Positions 55,701 to 64,000 of a stretch of DNA of 64,000 nucleotides are shown one piece after another (the stretch's first letter is position 1; each line of letters opens with the position of its first letter). The position numbers and the translations under genes are program-made. This DNA comes from Zea mays (Eukaryota > Streptophyta > Magnoliopsida > Poales > Poaceae), in NCBI RefSeq assembly GCF_902167145.1, contig NC_050100.1, forward strand, positions 191,387,439 through 191,451,438. Reading direction: 5' to 3'. The notes under the pieces were generated by a model. It saw only the letters and a program-made list of their open reading frames with translations. It ran no database searches and had not been told where the DNA came from.

Positions 55701-56936
55701 AGAAGGCCGATAATCAGATATATAAAGAATGAAGAGGAGCCAGACGATAAAAATGCAGCCGAGCGCATCGCCAGACAGTCGACTCACTACACACTCATTG
55801 GGGATACACTATACAGAAGGGGCACATCAGGCATCTTCATGAAATGCATTCTATCGTCTACTGGGAAGCAACTTCTGGAGGAGCTTCATGCTGGACAATG
55901 TGGAATACACGCAGCGTCCAAGACACTAGTCGGGAAGGTCTTCAGGTCGGGATTCTATTGGCCAACAGCAAAAAGTGATGCCACCGAGTTAGTTCAGAGG
56001 TGCGAAGCTTGCCAGTACTTGTCGAAACAACAACATCTACCAGCACAACAACTGCAGACCATACCGGTGACTTGGCCCTTTGCATACTGGGGGCTAGATA
56101 TGATTGGACATTTCAAGAAAGCTCAAGGAGGATACACTCACGTGTTGGTAGCTATCGACAAATTCACTAAATGGATAGAGTTCAAACCCATTGCCTCTTT
56201 AACCTCAGCTAAAGCCGTGGAATTCATACAAGACATAATATTCAGGTTTGGAATACCGAACAGTATCATAACCGACTTGGGGTCCAACTTCACAAGTTCA
56301 GAGTTCTTCGATTTCTGCGAGCAAAAAAGCATTCAGATCAAGCATGCTTCGGTAGCACACCCGAGAGCCAACGGGCAGGTTGAACGAGCTAACGGGATGA
56401 TATTGGAGGCACTCAGGAAAAAGGTCTTTGATAAAAATGAAAAGTTCGCAGGAAAGTGGATAAGGGAATTGCCCTATGTCGTTTGGAGCCTAAGAACCCA
56501 ACCTAGCCGAGCTCTGCATGGAAACACTCCTTTCTTCATGGTCTACGGGTCAGAGGCAGTACTACCTGCTGATCTCAAGTTTGGGGCGCCAAGGTTGATC
56601 TTTGAAAGCATAGCAGAGGCCGAAGCAACTAGGCTGGAAGATGTTGATGTACTCGAAAAAGAGCGGCTGAACGCAGTAACTCAATCGGCACGGTACCAAC
56701 AGACTCTGAGACGCTATCACGACAAGGCCGTGCGACAACGATCCTTTTCAGTGGGAGAATTCGTCCTCCGCTGAATTCTAACGGGGGAGGGATGACACAA
56801 GTTATCGCCCTTATGGGAAGGACCATTCATAGTAGCAAAAGTCACTCGGCCGGGATCATATCGTCTCACTCAAATGGATGACACAGAAATTGGGAACTTC
56901 TGGAATATAGAACACCTCAGGAAGTTTTATCCCTAG
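52764..56936 (+). pseudogene. pol: Grande-like pol: protease, RT, RNase H, integrase (few breaks)
   Basis: A single frame covers nearly everything. Protease VLVDRGSSINVTF (53,176-53,214) has Arg where the family has the first Gly after the catalytic Asp. RT has DYTDLNKHCPKDPFGLPRID and AYVDDVVIK (near 54,340). RNase H has YFDGSLKLQGADAG, NAAEYEALIHGL and GDSLVVI. Integrase has the H2C2 finger (HAGQCGIH...CEACQYLSKQ), D (WGLDMIG), D (IITDLGSNF) and E (NGQVERANG). The conserved end FWNIEHLRKFYP stops at TAG 56934-56936. Breaks: TAG 53748-53750, TAA 54441-54443, TAG 55161-55163, TGA 56772-56774 and a small frameshift just after it. This is the better preserved of the two gypsy pols. Confidence 0.88.
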
Positions 56937-57039
56937 CTATATTTCAAAAGCTATCGAGACGACAATGTACTCTGAAAAATGGGAAATATGTCATCAATAA
57001 AGAAAGGCTTCAAGAATACTCAGTTTGTTCATGATTGAC
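56937..57039 (+). other. Spacer between pol and the 89-bp array
   Basis: AT-rich, no frame. Contains an AATAAAG-like word near 56,998, a possible polyadenylation signal for a gag-pol transcript. Confidence 0.35.
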
Positions 57040-58025
57040 TCACATTCTTACTTAACTCAGGGTGACCACTATGCCCTGCCAACGGAGCAATCGGCTTAAG
57101 TCGGCGACGACTTAAGACGGTGCAACATGCTCGCGCTTACTTAACTCGGGGTGACCACTATGCCCTGCTAACGGAGCAATCGGCTTAAGTCGGCGACGAC
57201 TTAAGACGGTGCAACATGCTCGCGCTTACTTAACTCGGGGTGACCACTATGCCCTGCTAATAGAGCAATCGGCTTAAGTCGGCGACGACTTAAGACGGTG
57301 CAACATGCTCGCGCTTACTTAACTCGGGGTGACCACTATGCCCTGCTAACGGAGCAATCGGCTTAAGTCCGCGACGACTTAAGACGGTGCAACATGCTCG
57401 CGCTTACTTAACTCGGGGTGACCACTATGCCCTGCTAACGGAGCAATTGGCTTAAGTCCGCGACGACTTAAGACGGTGCAACATGCTCGCGCTTACTTAA
57501 CTCGGGGTGACCACTATGCCCTGCTAACGGAGCAATCGGCTTAAGTCGGCGACGACTTAAGACGGTGCAACATGCTCGCGCTTACTTAACTCGGGGTGAC
57601 CACTATGCCCTGCTAACGGAGCAATCGGCTTAAGTCGGCGACGACTTAAGACGGTGCAACATGCTCGCGCTTACTTAACTCGGGGTGACCACTATGCCCT
57701 GCTAACGGAGCAATCGGCTTAAGTCGGCAACGACTTAAGACGGTGCAACATGCTCGCGCTTACTTAACTAGGGGTGACCACTATGCCCTGCTAACGGAGC
57801 AATCGACTTAAGTCGGCGACGACTTAAGACGGTGCAACATGCTCGCGCTTACTTAACTCGGGGTGACCACCATGCCCTGCTAACGGAGCAATCGGCTTAA
57901 GTCGGCGACGACTTAAGATGGTGCAACATGCTCGCGCTTACTTAACTCAGGGTGACCACTATGCCCTACTAACAAAAGCGATCGATTCAAGTCAGCAGCG
58001 ACTTAAGACGATTTCGCATGCTTAC
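57040..58025 (+). repeat. 89-bp tandem array with an internal hairpin per unit
   Basis: Ten full units and a decaying eleventh. The word GGTGACCACTATGCCCTGC starts at 57061 and recurs every 89 bases to 57951. Units are about 97-100% alike in the middle and more diverged at the ends. Each contains the inverted repeat CTTAAGTCG-GCGA-CGACTTAAG (57095-57116 in the first unit). Two units carry CCGCGA at the loop, and one has CAACGA. Confidence 0.93.
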
Positions 58026-58225
58026 GAATACTCATATAGGGGTGACTTCTATATCCCATAAACAAGTTTTAAAACCATCACATAGCACTTTACTACTACA
58101 AATTTACGTACTGTCGAATTCCGAAACAATAGGAGAGTAACAATATCATTCGAATGCTGAACCGATGTCCTCTAACAAATATTCGATCATGCTAACCGCG
58201 CGCTCAAAGCACGCAAAATGTTTCT

Positions 58226-61200
58226 CTATCTCGCAATATCTTTCTCAGGAGCAACCGACGAAGAAGGGCGACTTGAGGAATCAGGAGCAGCGTTCATGTC
58301 AGCCCTTATGTCTTCAGGAACAACCACGCCGGGTCTCCTCATCAAGATTCGCCCTGCACGAATGGCTTTATCCATGGCTCTATCGCGCTGAGCTCTCAGA
58401 GTAATGGAAGTTTCTTCAGCAACTTTGGCAGCCAATTGAGCGGTCTCTAGCTCCTGGGCGATGGATTTCTTGGAAGCACGGAGTTCTTTGATAGCAGCAT
58501 CCTTAGCCGATATCAACTGCCTGAGACGGATCACATCATCCGTGGATTCCTGCAGCTTACAACGATGATTGTCTAACTCCTCCATGGTAAAAGCGATGAC
58601 TTCTCTCCAGGATGGTCAACGAGTTGCTAGAATCACGATACAATCTGTCAAGATTGTCGCGAGAGGCGACAAGGACACTTTTTTCTTCCTGCAAACAAGA
58701 ATCAACTCCTTCAAACATCAAGCGGGCAATAAGAACACAGTAATACAAGGCGCAGTTTCATAAGTCACCTTTTCAGAATCAAGCTGAGCGCGAAGAGCAG
58801 AGTTCAGCGTTTTAGCGTCATTTAGAGCAGCAGAGACCTGGGCCAGTTCAGTCTGGCTTTGAGAATACTTTTCCTCAAAATCAGAACACCGCTGGATCAG
58901 TTCAGCCTGACCTTGAGAATGTTTTTCTTCAAGAATGGAAATCTGTCGAGCCATATCTAGCAAGAGACAATCAAGCAAAAAGAGTCAAAATGTAAAGCAG
59001 TCCAATAAGGTAGACAAAGAGAAGCAAAAGAGTATTAACCAGCATTCATCGCCTTCAAATCAGAGACACGATGTTGGAGCAACACCGGATTCCAACGTGC
59101 CAGAGATGAAGCTCCTTCTAGAACAGAAGCACCTTGCAACCTCAGCTGACTAGCCATTCCGTCCACCAATGCCTGATATGGAGAACATATGAGCGTGTTG
59201 GCAGCAGTTCGTATGGTGTAAAAGTCAGGCCAGAATATACCACAGTACCTGGAGATTGGAGAAGAACGAAGGGACTCCCAAATCATGAGAGATCAATTGA
59301 CGACCTGACGTAAGGTCGCCACCCGAAGCAGCTTGCAATGAACCAGCAGGGACCAACTCGGTACCATCAACAGAGCCCAAAACTTGGTCAGTGGGAACAC
59401 TAGCCTCTAAAGCGACTCCCTGGCCCAAAGCTCGGGCTACCACCATGCAACCGGAGCATGGAGAAGATCCTGCGTGAACATCCATGGAAGTACAAGAAGG
59501 AGACTCCGCTCGGACACCCTCGGGGGCTAGGCTATAGTTTGCGCTGCCCACTTGAGCCGGATCATCTCCGGCAGTACCCTCGGGGGCTGGGCAATGGCTT
59601 GCGTTCCCCACTCGAGCCGAGTCATCCCCGGCAACATCCTCGGGGGCTGGGCAAATGTCAACACCATCCTTGAGGACCAAGTTCTCCGCAGTAGCCGCCT
59701 CTAAGGCTGAGGGTCCCTCAATTACTTCCATGGGAGCAAGACGATCCAAGTCAGTTTCCTGACCCTCGAGACCGCGCTCTAAGGTCGACGAGGCGCGGGA
59801 CGCTGCCCGAGATGATCCCAACCCGGTGTCGAGCATATCAGCGCAAACCTCCATCACACCATCATCCGCTGGCTCTGACAGCAGGTCTTCTGGAACCATA
59901 TCTTCAAGAGTCTGATCAAAGTCTGCCAGGGACAACTCTTGTAGACCAATGAGGGCAGACAAAGCAGGAGAAGGAACTCCACTACTTTCCCCACTGGCGA
60001 CATACTGTCGACTGTTCTTCCGAGTCAAAGGGACCTCATCTTCTTCCTCCCCGTCGTTTTCATCAGCAACACAGACAGCACCCCCATTGGGGTCAGCAGC
60101 AGGTGGAGCACCCCCATTGAGGTCAGCATCAGTAAATTCAGGAGCAGGCACTTCTTCAGCAGTAGGAACCGAAGGACCAACATCCCGATCCAAACTAGAT
60201 ACTCGCCAGAGACGTCTCTTTTTTCTTTTCTGCTCGTCAGCAGGAGGATCAAGTTGATTGGCTCGGGAAGGGCGTCTTGGGCGAACACCGACAGGCTTCT
60301 GAATATCCAAGGTTGTATCAGTTTCTGGGGGAGGCGCCACCACCAACGTCCCAGCAGGAGCAGCATCAGAAGAGTCCTCAGCCAGCAAATCAAGCATAGC
60401 ACTTATTTCTGCGTCACTAGGATCCAAAGGTACCTCAAAGTGGACTTGCCGTTCATCATCAGGAATTTCCCCGAGCGAGGCAACCAAGGCGTTAACTTCT
60501 TCAGCAGAGGGTCACACTCTAAGGCCCAAACTTCCATCAGCAACAGGTGGATTCAAAGCAAAATGAGTGAAGGCTTTGGAAGGAGGCAGGTTCCAGGCCG
60601 AGTATGCCACTGGGGCACCAACGTTTGATACCTTGCCCCTAAGAATCATCTCAAGTCGGTTCACCAAGTCTACGGAGGGAATTCTTCTGTTGGTAACCCG
60701 AGTTGAGTCAGCTAGGCCTCGGTACAGATAAGCCGGGTAAGCCCTGTCCTTCAACGACTGAATGTTCTTGAAAACAAAATCAGCAACCACAGCCTCCGCA
60801 GTTAGACCCCTCTCCTTCAGCAGTCCAACTTCAGTTAGCAAAGCCCCAGCCTCAGCCACCTCCTGATCTGTGGGGGACTCGGTCCAACTCGGAGTACGAA
60901 CGTCCGGCTGTCTCCCCGAACGTGGGGGGAGAGAATTTCCGTGGTTTTCAACGATAAACCACTCCAAGCGCCATCCCTTAATACTGTCCTTGAGAGGGAT
61001 TTCAAGATAATCATACTTCCTCCCACGGCGCATCTCTAAACTAGCACCCCCAACCAGCTGATGCTACCCCCGGCCATTCTAGGGTGACAGTGATACAAAT
61101 ACTTCCACAGTCCAAAATGTGGCAGGACGCCAAGAAAAGCTTCGCATAGATGAACATAAATGGAAATTTGCAGAATGGAATTGGGATTCAGATGGGTCAA

Positions 61201-61503
61201 ATTAAGACGATAAAAATCAAGGAGGCCGCGGAAAAAGGGAGAAATGGGAAGACCGAGACCGCGGAGAAGAAAAGGAACATAAATTACGGATTCGTGGGTA
61301 TGCTCTGTCGGGACAGTGACCCCATGGCAAATCCGCCAAGAACAAAGCTCCCTCGGGGGAAGGACCCCGATGGATACGAGGTGGAAAAGGTCAGGCTCGG
61401 AGACAACAAACATATGGTTACCTGCGAAAGGCAACTGGCTGTTGGGATCGATGGGGGGAATCACCGCAGCGGATGAACTTGAGGCCTTTCGCTTGGGCAC
61501 CAT
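58226..61503 (-). pseudogene. Spliced antisense gene of the Grande-like element (aORF)
   Basis: Minus-strand gene of unknown function, typical of Tat elements. Exon 1 runs from ATG 61503 (MVPKRKASSSSAAVIPP) to a GT donor after 59249. Exon 2 is 59172-59040, exon 3 is 58956-58769, and exon 4 runs from about 58,689 to the stop at 58,226. Exon 1 starts with a conserved module (GLGLPISPFFRGLLDFYRLN, then HLCEAFLGVLPHFGLWKYLY) known as the Transposase_28 or 'putative gypsy type transposon' domain. A long acidic Pro/Glu-rich region follows. Exons 3 and 4 are strongly coiled-coil (ARQISILEEKHSQGQAELI, then IAQELETAQLAAKVAEE). Breaks: a one-base shift near 61,068, TGA at 60512-60514 (CGA expected) and a one-base shift near 58,605. 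Confidence 0.78.
59511..59690 (-). repeat. 60-bp repeat in the antisense ORF (three units)
   Basis: Plus-strand CCCTCGGGGGCTRGGC starts at about 59518, 59578 and 59638. Encodes three 20-residue units on the minus strand (CPAPEDVAGDDSARVGNASH type). Confidence 0.8.
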
Positions 61504-61660
61504 CTCAACTCTACTGGCGAACAGAGCGGGAGCCGAATTGCAGAGAGGATCTGGAGGCAGGAAAGCAAGAACTAGGGCACGGAAAGCAGAGGCGGCTGAA
61601 AAGCGCAGTGCATATGGGATATTCCCGAGTCAGATACCGTTTCCAAAAGCGCCCAGTCAG

Positions 61661-62215
61661 CACCCGGCAGTTACTTCTAAAACACCGGCGTGCCCCGTTG
61701 TCACCCGGCAGTTACTTCTAAAACACCGGTGTGCCACGTTGTCACCCGGCAGTTACTTCTAAAACACCGGCGTGCCACGTTGTCACCCGGCGGTTACTTC
61801 TAAAACCCCGGCGGGCCACATCATCACTCGGCTATTATCCTCAAAGTGGCTGACACGACCCGTTCTAACTCGGCTGTTATTTCTAAAACGTCGACGTTAT
61901 CACCAGTCACCCGACATTTATCTCTAAAGTGCCGATGATGCCTCCGGTCGCTTGGCATTTATCTCTAAAGTGTCGACGATGTCTTCAGTCACTCGGCGGC
62001 TATCTCTAAAGCGCCGACGATGTCCTCAGTCGCTCGGTGGTTATCTCTAAAAAACGCTGGCATCGTCACAAGTCACTCGGCTGTCACCTCTAAGATCGCC
62101 GACGTGGTCAACAGTCATTCCGGCGCTGACATGATTTCGTCGTCACTCGGACTCTATTTCAAACGCATAAATGTCGACAATAATAGCTCGACCATCACCC
62201 CTAAGGCGGCGATAT
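61661..62215 (+). repeat. 41-bp tandem repeat passing into diverged 40-bp repeats
   Basis: CACCCGGCAGTTACTTCTAA recurs at 61661, 61702, 61743 and 61784 (period 41). Degenerate units (ACTCGGCNNTTATCTCTAAA type) continue to about 62,215. No coding on either strand. Confidence 0.85.
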
Positions 62216-62374
62216 GATGCCCGAGTTATTTGGATACTATTCCGAATGAATCAACTTCACAAATAAGAGATCAATTCACTATGAAGCAAAGTAATTGGCA
62301 CAGGAGGAGACAAAGTCATTCTTCATTAAGGAAAGTAACAATACTTACAAATCAACTCATTATGAGTTGATACT

Positions 62375-62460
62375 CCCCTACTACTACTACTACGCTACAC
62401 TATACTACTCTACACTACTAATACTACTACATTATTTCACTATACTACTTCTAATCTATA
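62375..62460 (+). repeat. (TAC)n-like simple repeat
   Basis: Runs of CTACTACTACTAC and ACTACTAATACTACTAC just downstream of the acidic antisense ORF stop. Confidence 0.8.
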
Positions 62461-62484
62461 CTAATATCTAAAAACCAGTGGCAT

Positions 62485-62856
62485 TTAGCCACTGGCCTTG
62501 TTGCTGCCCTTGCTGCTGCTGCCGCCGTTGCCGCCCCTGCTGTCGCCGTCACCGTCGTCGCCTCCGTCGTCGTCGTCGTCACCTTCGCCGTCCTCCTCGG
62601 GCGAGTCCTCCTCGTCCGAGGAGTACTCCGACTCATCCGAGCCCTCGAGCCCGGAGCGCTCGACGGCCCGGATGTAAGTCCAGATCTCCGCGGCAATCCC
62701 CTGAGAGTCGTCCAAGTCATCGGACGACGCTGGGGGAGAGACGGGAGCTGGAGACCCCTCGGACTCAGAGGAGAACTCCTCCTCTGAGTATTCCGAGTCG
62801 CCAAAGTCCTCTGATGGAGGAGTCGGCTCGCGCTTGCGTTTGTTGTTCTTGCCCAT
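62485..62856 (-). CDS. Small acidic antisense protein of the Grande-like element
   Basis: A 123-residue minus-strand ORF of unknown function. The start is the ATG at 62856, which gives MGKNNKRKREPTPPSED; an earlier in-frame ATG exists but lies in what looks like the leader. The N-terminus has a basic nuclear-signal-like NKRKRE. The rest is very acidic (SEYSEEEFSSESEGSP; DSPEEDGEGDDDDDGG) and ends in a Gly/Ser-rich tail. No fold or catalytic motif. It has an intact frame, its own TATA box about 80 bases upstream, and the same direction as the larger antisense gene, so one transcript could cover both. It might be a first exon of that gene. The complementary plus-strand Arg-rich frame is a shadow. 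Confidence 0.65.
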   Translation of the reverse strand: MGKNNKRKREPTPPSEDFGDSEYSEEEFSSESEGSPAPVSPPASSDDLDDSQGIAAEIWTYIRAVERSGLEGSDESEYSSDEEDSPEEDGEGDDDDDGGDDGDGDSRGGNGGSSSKGSNKASG

Positions 62857-62934
62857 GGCGGAAATGCAAGGAGAGGAAGAAAGCAAGCAGCTGAGAACAG
62901 CAAGAGATGTGAAAAAACCAGAGAGGCAAAGGCA

Positions 62935-62944
62935 CTATTTATAG
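62935..62944 (-). promoter_or_regulatory. TATA box of the antisense transcript
   Basis: CTATAAATAG on the minus strand, followed about 30 bases later by a pyrimidine-rich start region (CTCTCTGGTTTTTTCAC) and about 80 bases later by the ATG at 62856. Looks like a complete plant core promoter pointing left. Confidence 0.65.
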
Positions 62945-63565
62945 AAGAAGAAGGCAACCGCTCACCTCCAACCACGGTCACTGAACAGTCGCGAAGCATT
63001 CAATACACACTTCAACCCGTCTGAAGACACGTCAAGCGGCTGACACCGTTTCACGCAACGCAACACCCATTGGGACTCCAGTCAACAACGCGGATGATAT
63101 GATTACACCCGCCGTCACATCACATTACTACTCAGAAGCAGCTGGCTAAAACACTCAGCGTACCAAGCCGTCCCTTGCCCACACCCATTGGGGGGGGGAC
63201 GCCCAGGAATTATCAGTATATTTTTCAAAACTGTCACATCCGTGCAGGGCATGCAATGAATACCTCAAGACAAAAATGAGATATCAGTAAGGATCAGAGG
63301 AAAGCCACATATAGCCGGTGAAGTACAAAATCTGACCGACAGAAGCGACGTGAAGACTAGCCAGAGAACGTCCATCAAATGTCCAATCAGTCACAGAGCA
63401 AGTAAATTACACCACCTAGCAAGATATGGGCGGATCGCGAACTCGGCTGCAAAAGACAAAATGCATGCTGACCTCTAAAGCATAATATTGATGACATAAT
63501 GCTGACCTATAAGGCATTCGGAAAAAGAAAGGGTTACTCTCAGCAAAAAGACACGAAATGAAGAC
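62945..63565. other. Upstream region of the antisense promoter, no gene seen
   Basis: Contains ACACCCATTGGGACTCC (63,064), ACACCCATTGGGGGGGGG (63,182) and other copies of the ACACCCATTGGG word that also occurs in the tract modules to the right. No open frame of note. Confidence 0.5.
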
Positions 63566-63645
63566 CTTCGAGTGGATTATCTTCAAAAACCCACTCGAAG
63601 CTCGGGGGCTACACCCATTGGGTGCACCTCCGGTGCACCCAATAA
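63566..63645 (+). repeat. Hairpin plus purine-tract module 1
   Basis: Stem CTTCGAGTGG/CCACTCGAAG (63566-63575 and 63591-63600), then CTCGGGGGCTACACCCATTG and GGTGCACCTCCGGTGCACCC. Confidence 0.85.
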
Positions 63646-63721
63646 ATCACCATTTCGAGAGAAAGCAACGCCAGTTTCTAAGGCATAAGACAAAACTGAA
63701 GGCAAGATTTCTGATGAAGAC

Positions 63722-63800
63722 CTTCGAGTGGATTATTTTCCAAAATCCACTCGAAGCTCGGGGGCTACACCCATTGGGTGCACCTCCGGTTCACCCAATG
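63722..63800 (+). repeat. Hairpin plus purine-tract module 2
   Basis: Same layout as 63566-63645: stem CTTCGAGTGG (63722-63731) with CCACTCGAAG (63747-63756), then CTCGGGGGCTACACCCATTG. Nearly identical to module 1. Confidence 0.85.
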
Positions 63801-63941
63801 AAGTTCAGGGTCCTACAATATGAAATGCCGACTTCTAAGGCACAAGCATGAAACAAGGCTCCAGTTCACGAGTGATCAAAGCAGGAGGAGACAGTAAAAA
63901 AGCATTTCTCGTCATAAACAAAGACTGCAAGCTGGACCTAG

Positions 63942-63987
63942 GATCTTGGGGCTGATTATCTCAAAATCAGCCCGAAGATCGGGGGCT
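63942..63987 (+). repeat. Hairpin plus true polypurine tract (module 3)
   Basis: Stem GATCTTGGGGCTGATT with AATCAGCCCGAAGATC (63942-63957 and 63965-63980), then GGGGGC and the 3' LTR. Stem sequence differs from modules 1 and 2, but the hairpin-then-GGGGGCT layout is the same. Confidence 0.85.
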
Positions 63988-64000
63988 TGTGGGGGACAGA
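63988..64000 (+). repeat. Start of the Grande-like 3' LTR
   Basis: TGTGGGGGACAGA, one mismatch against the first 13 bases of the 5' LTR at 50276. The rest lies outside the window. Confidence 0.8.

Larger units (their letters stand above)
50276..64000 (+). mobile_element. Grande-like gypsy retrotransposon, 3' LTR cut by the window edge
   Basis: A 606-bp 5' LTR (TGTGAGGGACAGA), then 13.1 kb of internal sequence, and the first 13 bases of the 3' LTR at 63988-64000 (TGTGGGGGACAGA). Gag and pol occupy the first 6 kb. The last 7 kb hold an 89-bp tandem array, a spliced antisense gene, a 41-bp array, an acidic antisense ORF and repeated tract modules. The short LTR, the length near 14.3 kb and the extra region with antisense coding between pol and the 3' LTR fit the maize Grande family (Tat lineage) as I remember it. 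Confidence 0.87.

Noticed and set aside
57040..58025. CRISPR-like array
   Set aside because: The 89-bp units are contiguous with no variable spacers, in a plant retrotransposon.
62478..62894. Plus-strand Cys/Arg-rich frame
   Set aside because: Complement of the acidic antisense ORF; the acidic strand has the TATA box, leader and plausible start.
41823..64000. Endogenous retrovirus with an envelope gene
   Set aside because: Neither gypsy element has an envelope-like ORF on the sense strand; the extra coding in the Grande-like element is antisense and has no signal peptide or membrane segment.

Overview
The window is nuclear DNA of a grass, almost certainly maize (Zea mays) or a close relative. 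The reasons are the spliced plant gene structures, the Opie/Ji-type, Huck-like and Grande-like LTR retrotransposons nested in one another, and Helitron termini that fit the maize Helitron consensus. There are no bacterial-style genes, tRNAs, rRNAs or CRISPR arrays. About 5 kb is an ordinary cellular gene; nearly all the rest is mobile DNA in various stages of decay.

Region by region. (1) 1-5.53 kb: the N-terminal half of a minus-strand gene for the B-block-binding subunit of TFIIIC (RNA polymerase III transcription). Seven exons join in phase, and the gene runs off the left edge. MITE-like insertions sit in an intron and just upstream of the start codon. (2) 6,187-22,307: a minus-strand Helitron with both termini visible. 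It carries intron-containing fragments of at least five unrelated genes: auxin response factor, DEAD-box RNA helicase, villin, eIF4G and an OXS3-like gene. A complete 8.85-kb Opie/Ji-type copia element (12,966-21,816, target duplication CGTCC) has inserted into it. (3) 22,755-27,354: a complete 4.6-kb PIF/Harbinger DNA transposon with a TAA duplication, a DDE transposase gene and a Myb/SANT-like gene. (4) From 28,506 rightwards: the 3' end of a second minus-strand Helitron, with fragments of an MRS2/CorA magnesium-transporter gene. A 9.5-kb minus-strand non-autonomous LTR element (31,719-41,210, duplication ACAAA) sits downstream of this end. (5) 41,823-50,275: a Huck-like Tat-lineage gypsy element with 5' LTR and a decayed gag-pol; its gag is split by a hAT-type MITE. 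(6) 50,276-64,000: a Grande-like gypsy element inserted next to the polypurine tract of (5). It has a 606-bp 5' LTR, gag-pol, an 89-bp tandem array, a spliced antisense gene, a second acidic antisense ORF with a TATA box, and the first bases of its 3' LTR at the window edge.

How the parts relate. The TFIIIC subunit is the only gene that looks cellular and intact. The autonomous-type elements encode the usual parts (gag, protease, integrase, RT, RNase H; or transposase plus Myb-like partner), but every copy carries stops or frameshifts, or a changed catalytic position. Many of the stops are CAG-to-TAG or CGA-to-TGA changes, as expected from deamination of methylated cytosine. The most unusual features are the Helitron, in which one captured fragment is nested inside another between 54-bp direct repeats, and the antisense gene module of the Grande-like element.

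Limits: all calls are from reading the sequence. Family names of the elements are from memory of their termini and were not searched. Splice sites are inferred from GT/AG signals and phase.
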